Assembly: GCA_002348265.1 (NCBI GenBank)
Contig: DEAT01000012.1
Span: forward strand, 5,681-69,680
Source: Gemmatimonadales bacterium UBA2975
GTDB lineage: Bacteria > Gemmatimonadota > Gemmatimonadetes > Longimicrobiales > Gaopeijiaceae
DNA: 64,000 nt
Direction: 5' to 3'
Position numbers and translations under genes: made by a program. The notes under the pieces were generated by a model, which saw only the letters and a list, made by a program, of their open reading frames with translations, was not told where the DNA came from and did no database searches. Below are positions 27,983-35,923 of this stretch, piece after piece. Positions within the stretch are counted from its first letter, which is position 1. Every line of letters begins with the position of its first letter.

Positions 27983-28198
27983 CTAGAAGCGTTTTGGGTT
28001 CTTAGGAAGAGCACGAAGCTTGTCCTCATCCTCAGCATCAGGGGGAAGGAGAGCCCCTTCCGTCGATTCCAACACAGCCGGGCTCAGTTGCAGCATCCCG
28101 TAACTGCCCTCCTCGGGTCCTTCATCTGTTGGGTCGAGGATTGCATCGTCCTCGCAGGCGGAGAGGGCCACAACTAAAGCTGCTAACAGAAGGCGCAT
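27983..28198 (-). CDS. Small lipoprotein upstream of the TonB receptor
   Basis: 71 residues from the ATG at 28198: signal MRLLLAALVVALSAC with lipobox Cys15, then a short acidic tail of about 55 residues rich in Glu, Asp and Pro with no recognisable domain. It is the first gene after the Fur-like box (50 bases from start) and directly precedes the receptor, so it is probably an iron-induced surface or periplasmic accessory. The longer reading to 28264 runs through the operator and is rejected. Confidence 0.65.
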   Translation of the reverse strand: MRLLLAALVVALSACEDDAILDPTDEGPEEGSYGMLQLSPAVLESTEGALLPPDAEDEDKLRALPKNPKRF

Positions 28199-28247
28199 CA
28201 GAAATCTTGCTGTAGAAGAAAACTGTTCGAATGACGTCTGGATGAGA

Positions 28248-28264
28248 TTGAGAATGATTCTCAA
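28248..28264 (-). promoter_or_regulatory. Fur-box-like operator (lipoprotein-receptor-DUF4856 unit)
   Basis: A perfect 17-base palindrome, TTGAGAATGATTCTCAA. Its core TGAGAATGATTCTCA matches the 7-1-7 Fur consensus TGATAATNATTATCA at all but two positions. It lies about 50 bases before the small lipoprotein start, a promoter position. Near-copies stand before two other iron/heme units in this window. Confidence 0.8.
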
Positions 28265-28347
28265 CGAGTGAAAAAATGCACAGAATCATCAACCTTGTCT
28301 ACCCCACCAAAAAGCGATGTCCCCCGCTTGTCCCTATAAGAATCCGG

Positions 28348-28953
28348 TCATCTAGCGTAGAACTCGATGATTGCCCGGTCGTCCACGATAAATGGGACAT
28401 CAGCCCGGAGCGGTTCTGACTGAATCCTGAACAAGAAACCGTCGTCTGTTCGGGTGATGTAGGACGGCAGTTGGACTTGAGGAGGCCGTTGCACTGACTC
28501 AAGAACCTGAACGTTCTCCCTCATCTTGTGAGCCAACTCAACGGTCTGACCGACCGACAGGGAGTAGCCCGGTCGGTCTACTCGTGTACCATCGACCAAA
28601 ATGTGGCCATGGCTGACCAGTTGGCGAGCCGCTCGCTCAGTAACCGCCATCCCCGACCGAAACACAGAGTTCGATAAACGCTTTTCTAGGGCTCTGAAGA
28701 GCGCATCACCAGTTACCCCATCGTCGTGTGCGGCATCTCGGAAATACCGACGCATCTGTCGCTCCGAGAGGTTGTAATTAAGCTTGACTTTCTGCTTCTC
28801 TTCCAACCGGCGGCGGTACTCGCTCACCTTACGGCGCTGCCGCGTCTGTCCATGCTGACCGGGAGGATAGGGCCTACGATCGGTCCTTTTTCTCGTCAGG
28901 CCGGGAATATCAGTGCCCAGGCGGCGAATCTTTTTCAGTCGTGGCTCAGACAT
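28348..28953 (-). CDS. rpsD: 30S ribosomal protein S4, cysteine-free type
   Basis: 201 residues from the ATG at 28953 (SEPRLKKIRRLGTDIPGL). It has the S4 core RRPYPPGQHGQTRQRRK, the S4 RNA-binding domain (RLSNSVFRSGMAVTERAARQLVSHGHILVDG) and the C-terminal IIEFYAR. The N-terminal zinc-binding cysteines of C-plus S4 are absent, so this is the C-minus form. Its start overlaps the end of the Cys-rich gene by eight bases, which places it downstream of a Fur-like box instead of in a ribosomal operon. Whether another S4 exists in the genome cannot be seen here. Confidence 0.94.
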   Translation of the reverse strand: MSEPRLKKIRRLGTDIPGLTRKRTDRRPYPPGQHGQTRQRRKVSEYRRRLEEKQKVKLNYNLSERQMRRYFRDAAHDDGVTGDALFRALEKRLSNSVFRSGMAVTERAARQLVSHGHILVDGTRVDRPGYSLSVGQTVELAHKMRENVQVLESVQRPPQVQLPSYITRTDDGFLFRIQSEPLRADVPFIVDDRAIIEFYAR

Positions 28954-29335
28954 AGTCACAATTAGCTGTAAGGGGCGGGCCTGAGTACGAAAGGCCTTCG
29001 GAGAATTCTTCACCTAGCTCCTCAAACGCATCGTCGACCAAACGGGCTAGATCGAAAAGCTCTTCCGCAGAGAAGGCAAACGCCGCTGGTTGATCCAAAA
29101 CCAGAAGATACGGCCGGGCGTCAGTCGTTGTAACCGACGTCGCTATCAGGCTGTGAACTGCATCACGGACCTCGCAGAACGACCCCGCATCAACATTGAT
29201 TACGGCATTGCCGTACGCGATTTCCACGTCCCCGCAACAACCACAGCGAGTAATCGCACCGGATTTACAGGATGATAAGGCTCGGGTCCCACTAGGAGCT
29301 GGAATGCGTTGAGTAGGTAGCATTTTATTGTCCAT
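28946..29335 (-). CDS. Small Cys-rich protein of unknown function behind a Fur-like box
   Basis: 129 residues, cytosolic by appearance. Six cysteines: a cluster SSCKSGAITRCGCCGD near residues 22-35, then FCEV and a C-terminal NCDYV. The block CGCCGDVEIAYGNAVIN followed by a Phe-containing helix recalls small Bacteroidota proteins of the DUF6686 type, which is a recollection and not a proven match. The cysteines could bind iron, zinc or a cluster. A 21-base Fur-like palindrome ends four bases before the ATG, so expression is almost surely metal-controlled. It is coupled by an eight-base overlap to rpsD. Confidence 0.62.
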   Translation of the reverse strand: MDNKMLPTQRIPAPSGTRALSSCKSGAITRCGCCGDVEIAYGNAVINVDAGSFCEVRDAVHSLIATSVTTTDARPYLLVLDQPAAFAFSAEELFDLARLVDDAFEELGEEFSEGLSYSGPPLTANCDYV

Positions 29336-29339
29336 AATC

Positions 29340-29360
29340 TGAGAATGAAAACCATTCTCA
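29340..29360 (-). promoter_or_regulatory. Fur-box-like operator (Cys-rich protein-rpsD unit)
   Basis: An inverted repeat with arms TGAGAATG and CATTCTCA around AAAAC. The inner 19 bases agree with the classic Fur box GATAATGATAATCATTATC at 15 of 19 positions. It ends four bases before the ATG at 29335, so a bound repressor would cover the start region; the transcript may be leaderless, or translation may start at the next ATG (29323). Confidence 0.75.
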
Positions 29361-29568
29361 TATGATTTAGGGGATCAGATCCTACCTATTCGCGCAATCG
29401 AGGTCAACAAGCCAAATAAATCCGGTAGAGCAGCCACCAACCAACCTAGGATTGTTTATGGACTCGACTGCTGCGTTACTCGATCTAGGGATACCTCAAA
29501 GAACGGATTTCGCAGACATGAAGAATTGACAAATCGATTTATCCGCTTCGCTGGAATTGCGGAATGGA

Positions 29569-30516
29569 CTACGGGGCAGCCTTCCGGAACCAGGCCATGA
29601 AACGAGAGAGCCCTTCTGGGAAGCGAGTTTTGGGTCGATACCCCAAAACCGCATTGGAATGAGTCAGGTCAGCTCGAGTTGAATGAACATCAGCCGCGTG
29701 GGGCTGCAGTCTCTTTACCGCAGGTAACAAACCCATCTCCCTCCCAAGCGCATCTACTAGTTCCCGCAATAGCACAGTTTCGCCCGCACCAACGTTGAAA
29801 ACGTCAAAGGTTCCTTTTTCGGCCCAGTCCAGAGCACAACGGACTGAATCCACTACATCATCGATGAAGGTATAGTCACGACCACTGCTGCCATCCCCAA
29901 AAAGTGGAAGTTGCTCGCCGCTACAGAGGAGGCGAGCGAACTTGTGGAGAGCCAAATCCGGTCTCTGTCGGGGACCATACGCGCTGAAAATGCGTAGGCA
30001 AGCTACACCCAGCCCCCTAGTGCGAGTCGCGGCCTCCAGCATCGTTTCTCCTAATCGTTTTGTCTCCGCATAAGGAGAGAGGGTCTGGTCCACTGAGTCG
30101 GTTTCTGCGCACGCCTGGTTCGAATTATTTCCATATACCGACGAGGAGGACGCAAAGATAAGACGAGGGACACGTCTCGTCCGGATCCAATGAAGCACTT
30201 TCTGTGTGCCATTTACGTTGACGTCGATGTAAGCCCATGGTTCTCGGAGGGATGGCCGGACTCCAGATCGGGCTGCTAGATGTACGACCGCATCTACGGA
30301 TGGCAGTTCCGAGAGGCAGGTGGGATCTCTTACATCGCCTTCTACAAACCGGAATGATGTGTAATCACGGGCATTCGCTAGGTTACACAGCTTGGTTTCC
30401 GGATCGTAATGGCCCTCCAAAGAATCCAACGCGACCACGTCGTGCCCGTCGGCGAGAAACGCATCACAGACGTGAGAACCGATAAATCCAGCTCCCCCGG
30501 TCACCAGGAGTTTCAT
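29569..30516 (-). CDS. NAD-dependent sugar-nucleotide epimerase (UDP-glucuronate 4-epimerase-like)
   Basis: 315-residue extended SDR. The NAD-binding block is LLVTGGAGFIGSHVCD, the active site is SSSSVYG with YAETKRLGE (Tyr-x-x-x-Lys), and the substrate-binding block is RIFSAYGPRQRPDLA. Pattern and length fit UDP-glucuronate or UDP-glucose 4-epimerases that supply surface polysaccharide precursors. It is transcribed away from the heme operon. The 29361-29568 stretch downstream of its stop holds no gene. Confidence 0.82.
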   Translation of the reverse strand: MKLLVTGGAGFIGSHVCDAFLADGHDVVALDSLEGHYDPETKLCNLANARDYTSFRFVEGDVRDPTCLSELPSVDAVVHLAARSGVRPSLREPWAYIDVNVNGTQKVLHWIRTRRVPRLIFASSSSVYGNNSNQACAETDSVDQTLSPYAETKRLGETMLEAATRTRGLGVACLRIFSAYGPRQRPDLALHKFARLLCSGEQLPLFGDGSSGRDYTFIDDVVDSVRCALDWAEKGTFDVFNVGAGETVLLRELVDALGREMGLLPAVKRLQPHAADVHSTRADLTHSNAVLGYRPKTRFPEGLSRFMAWFRKAAP

Positions 30517-30896
30517 CGCCCCTCACTCCACCCCAAGAATCCGGAACAACTGCAGACACGTGCTCAAGTGCTCGAACCCTGAACTAACAACTCGGATTCA
30601 ACGTCTTCGCACAAAAGAAGAATGGCATGGCCCTGTGTCACAGATCACTCGTGGACTTTAAAGCTAGGCCCCTGGGGGGGAATACAACCCACTCGGCCCC
30701 ATCGGCTATGACGAACTCTAGGGATCTTATCCCTCCCCCAGGGAGCCAGTTGAGATTGATTCTCAACTAAGGGCAACATACCCGAGCCTTCTTTGACTCA
30801 CAAGGGCTAGGTTTTAGATAGGCATTTCTACTGATGCCACTCACGGGCTTCCACGTATTGCAGTATAGGCGAGGGATTTCGAGCTTTTCTGTGGCT
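30517..30896. other. Divergent control region between epimerase and heme operon
   Basis: About 380 bases without a convincing gene. It carries a hairpin (AGGGAT-CTT-ATCCCT, 30720-30734), a long-range complementary pair (CCCTGGGGG at 30670-30678 and CCCCCAGGG at 30735-30743) and a Fur-like palindrome at 30748-30768. The hemB frame opens to an ATG at 30834, but family similarity starts only after 30897. Confidence 0.5.
30748..30768 (+). promoter_or_regulatory. Fur-box-like operator (heme operon)
   Basis: An inverted repeat with arms AGTTGAGA and TCTCAACT around TTGAT. The 15-base core TGAGATTGATTCTCA differs from the operator at 28248 by one base. It lies about 130 bases before the hemB ATG at 30897. 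It implies iron-responsive control of the heme operon. Confidence 0.75.
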
Positions 30897-31901
30897 ATGA
30901 CAATCACACCCAATCCCTCTATGCAGATCTCCGCCCGACTTCGTCGGACACGCGGGTCTGAAGGGGTGAGAAAACTCGTCCGCGAGGCAACTCTCACCCC
31001 GGCAGATCTTGTATTACCGATCTTCGTTTCTGAGGTCGATGAAGAAGTTGTTGAGATTGGGTCTATGCCCGGTGTCTATCGCTGGCCAATCGAGCGAGTC
31101 CCAGAGATTGTCGAGTCGGCGGAAGCGGTTGGAGTAGGAGCCATCCTACTCTTTGGGATCCCTGAGGAGAAGAACCCCGAAGGGCATCAGGCATCCGCGA
31201 AAGATGGGATCATTCAGCAGGCGATTCGAACTATCCGAAATAATGGTTTCAAAGGTGTCGTGATTACCGACGTCTGTCTCTGTGAGTACACTGATCATGG
31301 CCATTGCGGGCTCGTAGACCAAGACGGAACGATCCTCAACGATGCGTCTCTGTCACGCTTAGCCGAGACTGCCATATCTCACGCCGAGGCAGGCGCGGAC
31401 ATCGTCGCCCCGTCGGCGATGATGGATGGCCAAGTTGCTGCTATCCGAACCGCACTAGATGCGACTGGATTCATCAATATTCCGATCCTCTCGTATTCGG
31501 TGAAATATGCTTCAGCGTACTATGGCCCTTTCCGAGAGGCGGCAGACGGAAGTCCCACATTCGGAGATCGCCGTAGTCATCAAATGGATCCCGCCAACGG
31601 ACGTGAAGCTGAACGTGAGCACGAAGCCGACGTGACTGAGGGAGCAGACCTGATCATGGTTAAACCCGGACTTGCCTATCTTGATGTCGTCCGTCGCTCA
31701 CGAGAAGCGTTCCCCGCGATGCCTCTTGTGGCGTACAACGTCAGTGGTGAATACAGCATGGTTAAGGCCGCAGCAGCAAATGGCTGGCTCGACGAACGGG
31801 CCATTGTCCTAGAAACACTGTTCGCTTTCCGAAGAGCAGGTGCCGACCTCGTGATCACCTACCATGCCCTAGACGCCGCTCGCTGGCTTGAGGAGGGATG
31901 A
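30897..31901 (+). CDS. hemB: Delta-aminolevulinic acid dehydratase (porphobilinogen synthase)
   Basis: 334 residues from the ATG at 30897 (an upstream ATG at 30834 adds residues unlike the family). HemB joins two ALA molecules into porphobilinogen. Visible are the zinc-site cysteines Cys127, Cys129 and Cys137 in DVCLCEYTDHGHCG, so it is the zinc-dependent type. The Schiff-base lysines are Lys203 (SYSVKYASAYYGPF) and Lys256 (IMVKPGLAYLD). It is the first gene of the heme operon, 50 bases before hemQ. Confidence 0.97.
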   Translation: MTITPNPSMQISARLRRTRGSEGVRKLVREATLTPADLVLPIFVSEVDEEVVEIGSMPGVYRWPIERVPEIVESAEAVGVGAILLFGIPEEKNPEGHQASAKDGIIQQAIRTIRNNGFKGVVITDVCLCEYTDHGHCGLVDQDGTILNDASLSRLAETAISHAEAGADIVAPSAMMDGQVAAIRTALDATGFINIPILSYSVKYASAYYGPFREAADGSPTFGDRRSHQMDPANGREAEREHEADVTEGADLIMVKPGLAYLDVVRRSREAFPAMPLVAYNVSGEYSMVKAAAANGWLDERAIVLETLFAFRRAGADLVITYHALDAARWLEEG

Positions 31902-31951
31902 CCGTGAGACGCAACTACCGCTAATCGTCAGCCAAAAAATCGAAGAAAAAT

Positions 31952-32677
31952 ATGAATGAGACCACAAACATGAATGACGACGAAGAGACCCCAATCCTTG
32001 GGCACTTCGTCACCTATCGTTGCACAGACGCATTTTGGGCCCTCGAACCAAAATCCCGTTCGGTCGCAGCACGAGCATGGTTCGAGTTACTTCAAGACTC
32101 TGCGGACCGCGCACACCTGTACGTGACTCAAGGGATCGAGACCTCCAGCGAAGTCCTAGTCTGGAGCACCGCAGATGCAAGCGACCCTGCGAAGCCCGGG
32201 ACATTCTTTAAACAACGAGCAGCCTCGGAAAACCTCTACCGCGCCTACTTTCAGCCTTCTGATGTGCTCTGGGGTATGACCCGACCATCCCAATACAGCC
32301 GTGCCAAGTCAGCCCAAGAGATAGACCCATACGACGACAACGATCGGCAGCCGTACCTGGTCATGTACCCTTTCACTAAGACAGCGGACTGGTACCTCTT
32401 CGGACGCGAAACTCGTCAGGGGATGATGAACGAGCACATCCGAATCGGCAAGCAATACCGTGAAATCAAGCAATTGCTTCTTTACTCGTTCGGTCTTCAG
32501 GACCAAGAGTTCGTAGTAACATATGAGACCGACGATCTCGAAATGTTTTCCAAGCTCGTGTATGATCTCCGTGATACCGAAGCACGTCGCTATACCAAGG
32601 GGGACACGCCACTGCACACGGGAGTGCTAACCGACATAGGAACGTGGGCAGACATAGTCTCGGGGGTAACAGGCTAA
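31952..32677 (+). CDS. hemQ: Coproheme decarboxylase HemQ (ChdC, chlorite-dismutase family)
   Basis: 241 residues. It decarboxylates coproheme III to protoheme, the last step of the coproporphyrin route. The second half has the HemQ core: VMYPFTKTADWYLF with the catalytic Tyr139 and Lys143, MMNEHIRIGKQY with the proximal heme ligand His162, then SFGLQDQEFVVTYETDD and LVYDLRDTEARRY. The distal Arg typical of true chlorite dismutases is not expected here. An in-frame ATG at 31970 is an alternative start. The hemA ATG follows two bases after its stop. Confidence 0.92.
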   Translation: MNETTNMNDDEETPILGHFVTYRCTDAFWALEPKSRSVAARAWFELLQDSADRAHLYVTQGIETSSEVLVWSTADASDPAKPGTFFKQRAASENLYRAYFQPSDVLWGMTRPSQYSRAKSAQEIDPYDDNDRQPYLVMYPFTKTADWYLFGRETRQGMMNEHIRIGKQYREIKQLLLYSFGLQDQEFVVTYETDDLEMFSKLVYDLRDTEARRYTKGDTPLHTGVLTDIGTWADIVSGVTG

Positions 32678-32679
32678 AT

Positions 32680-34155
32680 ATGTCGGCTCCGGGGGTCTTT
32701 GTTGTTGGCACGAGTCACGCAGTCGCGTCGGCCGAAGCCAGAGAGCACCTCCACCTAGAACCGTCTGAGATCCTCGAAGCCCTTACGCCAGTGCTTCTGC
32801 GGAGCGACCTACTCATTGAAGCTCTCCCACTCGTTACATGTGGGCGGCTTGAATTGTACGGCGTTTCTAATCGGCCGGTTCGAGCAGCCCAGACCCTCAA
32901 TCGCCTAGTAGCCACGCAAACCGGCTTCAATCGAACCGAGCTTAGCAACAATACGTTTCAACTTCAGGGGAGAGAGGCGGTTCAGCACCTGCTAAGAGTC
33001 TCTGCAGGCCTAGACTCAGTCGTCCATGGGGAAGCGCAGATCCTCGGCCAGGTGCGGAGCGCCGCGCACGACCCTAGGGGCTCGCTCGCTAAAGGTACCG
33101 TGCTGCATCGACTATTCGAAGTAGCGCTGTTAACGGGAAAACGAGTTCGTTCAGAGACAAAAATCGGGCACGGGGCAGCCTCTCTAGCGGGAGCCAGTTT
33201 GAAGCTAGTGTACTCTGAGATACCCGACCTAGAACGTGCATCTGTCCTAATCGTTGGGGCCGGTGATACTGGTTCACTTGTTGGCCGCCTTCTGGCTAAG
33301 CAGGGCGTCGGCAGAATCGTCATAGCTAACCGCACGCTAGAGACGGCACATGCAGTAGCTTCCTCATTAGGCGCTGCAGCCGTGCCACTTTCGGAACTTG
33401 CTGCGGAGATCGCTAAGGCGGATCTCGTCGTCGGTGCAGCAGCTGATTCACATCACCTGATCACCCCTGAGTCGGTCCTATCCTATCGGGAGGATAAGCC
33501 ACTCTGGTTTATCGATCTCGCACACCCGCGCAACGTGCATCCCGACGTCACAAAAATCTCGGGTGTCCGAGTATTCGACCTCGATGCTGTGGCGAAACAG
33601 GTGGAGTCAGCTAAAGCAGCAAGACTTGAACAAACGCCAAAAGCCGAGGCGATTGTGCTAGAAGGTGTGAACCATTTTGAAGAGTGGTTCAGATCTCGCG
33701 AAAGCGTCGAAGTCCTCACGGCACTGCGGAGCCATGTACTCAAGCTGGCTAATGATGAGGCGGAACTGATAACCCGCGGCAGGGGTGACACCGAGAAAGA
33801 AGAGGTCCTTCTAATCGCCCGATCGATCGCCCGCACCCTTCTTCACCAACCAACAGTGGCCCTCCGCTCCGCCGATCTTTCGACTGATGAAGGCCAAAAG
33901 CTCCTCCGCTCCGCCCACTCATGTCAGCTCCTCGAATTAGCCTATGATGAAGCGGAGCGCCTCACTCACGGCAGGAGTGACGGAGAACGAAAAGACGTTC
34001 GCCTTATTGCTGGTGCTATAGCTCGTGCCCTGCTCCGCCAGCCCGAGATTGAGCTCCCGTCAGAAAACATTTCCAGTGACAGTAGTGGTATGGGACTTCT
34101 TGACTCCACCGCTGATGAGATGGTAGAACCCGCATCTCAGAGAGCAAAGGACTGA
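32680..34155 (+). CDS. hemA: Glutamyl-tRNA reductase with duplicated C-terminal segment
   Basis: 491 residues from the ATG at 32680. It reduces Glu-tRNA to glutamate-1-semialdehyde. The catalytic Cys54 is in LVTCGRLELYG (family TCNRxE, with Gly for Asn). GLDSVVHGEAQILGQVR and the NADPH fold VLIVGAGDTG follow. The C-terminal dimerisation region is longer than usual (family about 420): two copies of a 64-residue unit start near residues 354 and 418, matching as LANDEAELITRGRGD and LAYDEAERLTHGRSD. HemL, the next enzyme, is in the same operon. Confidence 0.95.
   Translation: MSAPGVFVVGTSHAVASAEAREHLHLEPSEILEALTPVLLRSDLLIEALPLVTCGRLELYGVSNRPVRAAQTLNRLVATQTGFNRTELSNNTFQLQGREAVQHLLRVSAGLDSVVHGEAQILGQVRSAAHDPRGSLAKGTVLHRLFEVALLTGKRVRSETKIGHGAASLAGASLKLVYSEIPDLERASVLIVGAGDTGSLVGRLLAKQGVGRIVIANRTLETAHAVASSLGAAAVPLSELAAEIAKADLVVGAAADSHHLITPESVLSYREDKPLWFIDLAHPRNVHPDVTKISGVRVFDLDAVAKQVESAKAARLEQTPKAEAIVLEGVNHFEEWFRSRESVEVLTALRSHVLKLANDEAELITRGRGDTEKEEVLLIARSIARTLLHQPTVALRSADLSTDEGQKLLRSAHSCQLLELAYDEAERLTHGRSDGERKDVRLIAGAIARALLRQPEIELPSENISSDSSGMGLLDSTADEMVEPASQRAKD
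33739..34072 (+). repeat. Internal tandem duplication in hemA
   Basis: Two coding units with a 192-base period (first from 33739, second from 33931). They share the protein pattern L-A-x-D-E-A-E-x-x-T-x-G-R-x-D and later L-I-A-x-x-I-A-R-x-L-L-x-Q-P. The nucleotide sequences have diverged widely, so the duplication is not recent. Confidence 0.75.
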
Positions 34156-34166
34156 CGAACACTCGC

Positions 34167-35147
34167 GTGTCCTCGATAAGGATCGGGACCCGTAACTCCC
34201 GGCTAGCACTCGCTCAAGCTGATTGGGTCTCCTCGGCACTCGCGTCACTGGATGTCGAAACCACGATTGTCGAAATCACAACCTTGGGGGATCGCGTCCG
34301 TGACGCTCCGCTAGGTCCGCACCTAGGCTCCTCTTTTTTCACCAAAGAGATTGAGTCCGCGCTGCTAAACAACAACATCGATGTCGCGGTCCACTCTTGC
34401 AAAGACCTAGCAACGCGCCTCCCTGATGGCCTCTCCATCGTTGCAGTCCCGGAACGCGAGGACCCCAGGGACGTGGTAGTAACCGGCGGAAACGCGCCGA
34501 AGGCATTTGGTGAAGACTCATCAGGCCTTAACTCTCCCTTCCGTGTTGGGACATCGAGTCCTCGTCGTAAAGGAATTCTCGCCGTTTTGAGACCTGATTG
34601 GACGGTGGTGGACCAGCGAGGCAATGTCCCTACTAGAGTTGCTGCTGTTGACGACGGGCTCCTTGATGGGGCAGTACTGGCCGCTGCTGGGCTTTCCCGA
34701 CTTGGGATGCTCGATCGTGCCGATATAATTTTTGATCCCGCAGACTTGGTACCCGCCGCAGGGCAAGGAGCACTAGCACTTCAATGCCGAACGGGCGACA
34801 CCCTGGTTTGCGAAAAAATCGCATTGCTCAATCATCCGATCTCTCACGCAGCCGTTCGCGCGGAGCGCGCCGTTCTCCGAAAGCTGCAGGCCGGATGCCA
34901 GGCGCCACTTGGAGTTCATGCGGCATTACATCAGCTACGGACCGAAGCTCCCGAAGATGTCTCTGTGATTCTTCATTCAGCAGTTGCAACACCTCAAGGG
35001 CTAATCCGGAACGAGCTAGAAGGAAACCTCGCTGACCCCGAAGGGCTCGGAAGCGTGGTAGCGGAAGAAATCGCGTCTATCCTAGGTGTAAGCACACTAG
35101 CCGACACCTCCTGGGCTGGCATTCCACCTAGGGAAGAAGGGCGATGA
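34167..35147 (+). CDS. hemC: Hydroxymethylbilane synthase (porphobilinogen deaminase)
   Basis: 326 residues from a GTG start (RIGTRNSRLALAQADWV, the family opening). It polymerises four porphobilinogens onto a dipyrromethane cofactor. The cofactor-attaching Cys244 is in KLQAGCQAPLG, and the catalytic Asp is in VHSCKDLATRLPDGL. VGTSSPRRKG and QRGNVPTRV line the anionic-substrate site. Eleven bases separate it from hemA; it overlaps hemD by four (ATGA). Confidence 0.97.
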   Translation: MSSIRIGTRNSRLALAQADWVSSALASLDVETTIVEITTLGDRVRDAPLGPHLGSSFFTKEIESALLNNNIDVAVHSCKDLATRLPDGLSIVAVPEREDPRDVVVTGGNAPKAFGEDSSGLNSPFRVGTSSPRRKGILAVLRPDWTVVDQRGNVPTRVAAVDDGLLDGAVLAAAGLSRLGMLDRADIIFDPADLVPAAGQGALALQCRTGDTLVCEKIALLNHPISHAAVRAERAVLRKLQAGCQAPLGVHAALHQLRTEAPEDVSVILHSAVATPQGLIRNELEGNLADPEGLGSVVAEEIASILGVSTLADTSWAGIPPREEGR

Positions 35148-35923
35148 CACGCTTATCGGGTAAAGTCGTTGCGGTAACTCGTTCGACAGACGATAGATCT
35201 CTCGCACCTCTCTTGGCGGCGGAAGGCGCCCAAGTGGTGCATTGGCCGACTATCAAGATACAGAGCACCTCCGATCCCGAGAGGCTCAAGACCGCACTGG
35301 GATCGATCGAATCCTACAACTGGATCGTCTTTACAAGTCAGCACAGTGTCGCGTCAGTGATCAGCTTGGTACCTGTTCAGCCCACGGGAATACGAGTCGC
35401 AGCCGTCGGAGGCGGAACCGCTGAGGCGCTTAGCAAACGTCAATGGAGGGCCGATGTAATTGGCGACGGCGGCAGCGCGGATCTCGCTAAAGCAATCAAA
35501 AGATCCTATCCCTTGGTTGGTGTATCGGTCCTCTTTCCAGCCGGGAACTTGGCAGCCCCAACATTGCAGAACAGTCTTGAGGCCGCAGGTGCCGAAGTTA
35601 CCCGGGTCGAAGCTTATGAAACAAAAACGCTCTCGGTCGATCCTACCCGCATACTCAGCGATCTTAACACTGGTGTTGATGTCGTAACGTTCGCGAGTCC
35701 GTCAGCAGTAGAAACCATGGCGAATGCGATGGACGATGGATGGCCGAAGCTTCTTAAGCACTGCAGTGTAGTCGCTATAGGAGCAACGACACGCGATGCT
35801 CTCCTCTCTCACGGCGCTTTGAAAAACGCAGTAACTATGGCAAACCCAGCAACACTCGCGGGCCTAGTTGAGGCTACTGTCTCTTCCTTCATATCCACTC
35901 CCATAAGAGAACACGAACAGTGA
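35144..35923 (+). CDS. hemD: Uroporphyrinogen-III synthase
   Basis: 259 residues, a weakly conserved two-domain family. It opens with VVAVTRSTDD, has WIVFTSQHSVASV and AAVGGGTAEAL in the first half, and VSVLFPAGNLAAPTL and VDVVTFASPSAVETM in the second, all typical. It closes and inverts ring D of hydroxymethylbilane. It lies between hemC and hemL, overlapping both by four bases, which supports the call. Confidence 0.92.
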   Translation: MTRLSGKVVAVTRSTDDRSLAPLLAAEGAQVVHWPTIKIQSTSDPERLKTALGSIESYNWIVFTSQHSVASVISLVPVQPTGIRVAAVGGGTAEALSKRQWRADVIGDGGSADLAKAIKRSYPLVGVSVLFPAGNLAAPTLQNSLEAAGAEVTRVEAYETKTLSVDPTRILSDLNTGVDVVTFASPSAVETMANAMDDGWPKLLKHCSVVAIGATTRDALLSHGALKNAVTMANPATLAGLVEATVSSFISTPIREHEQ

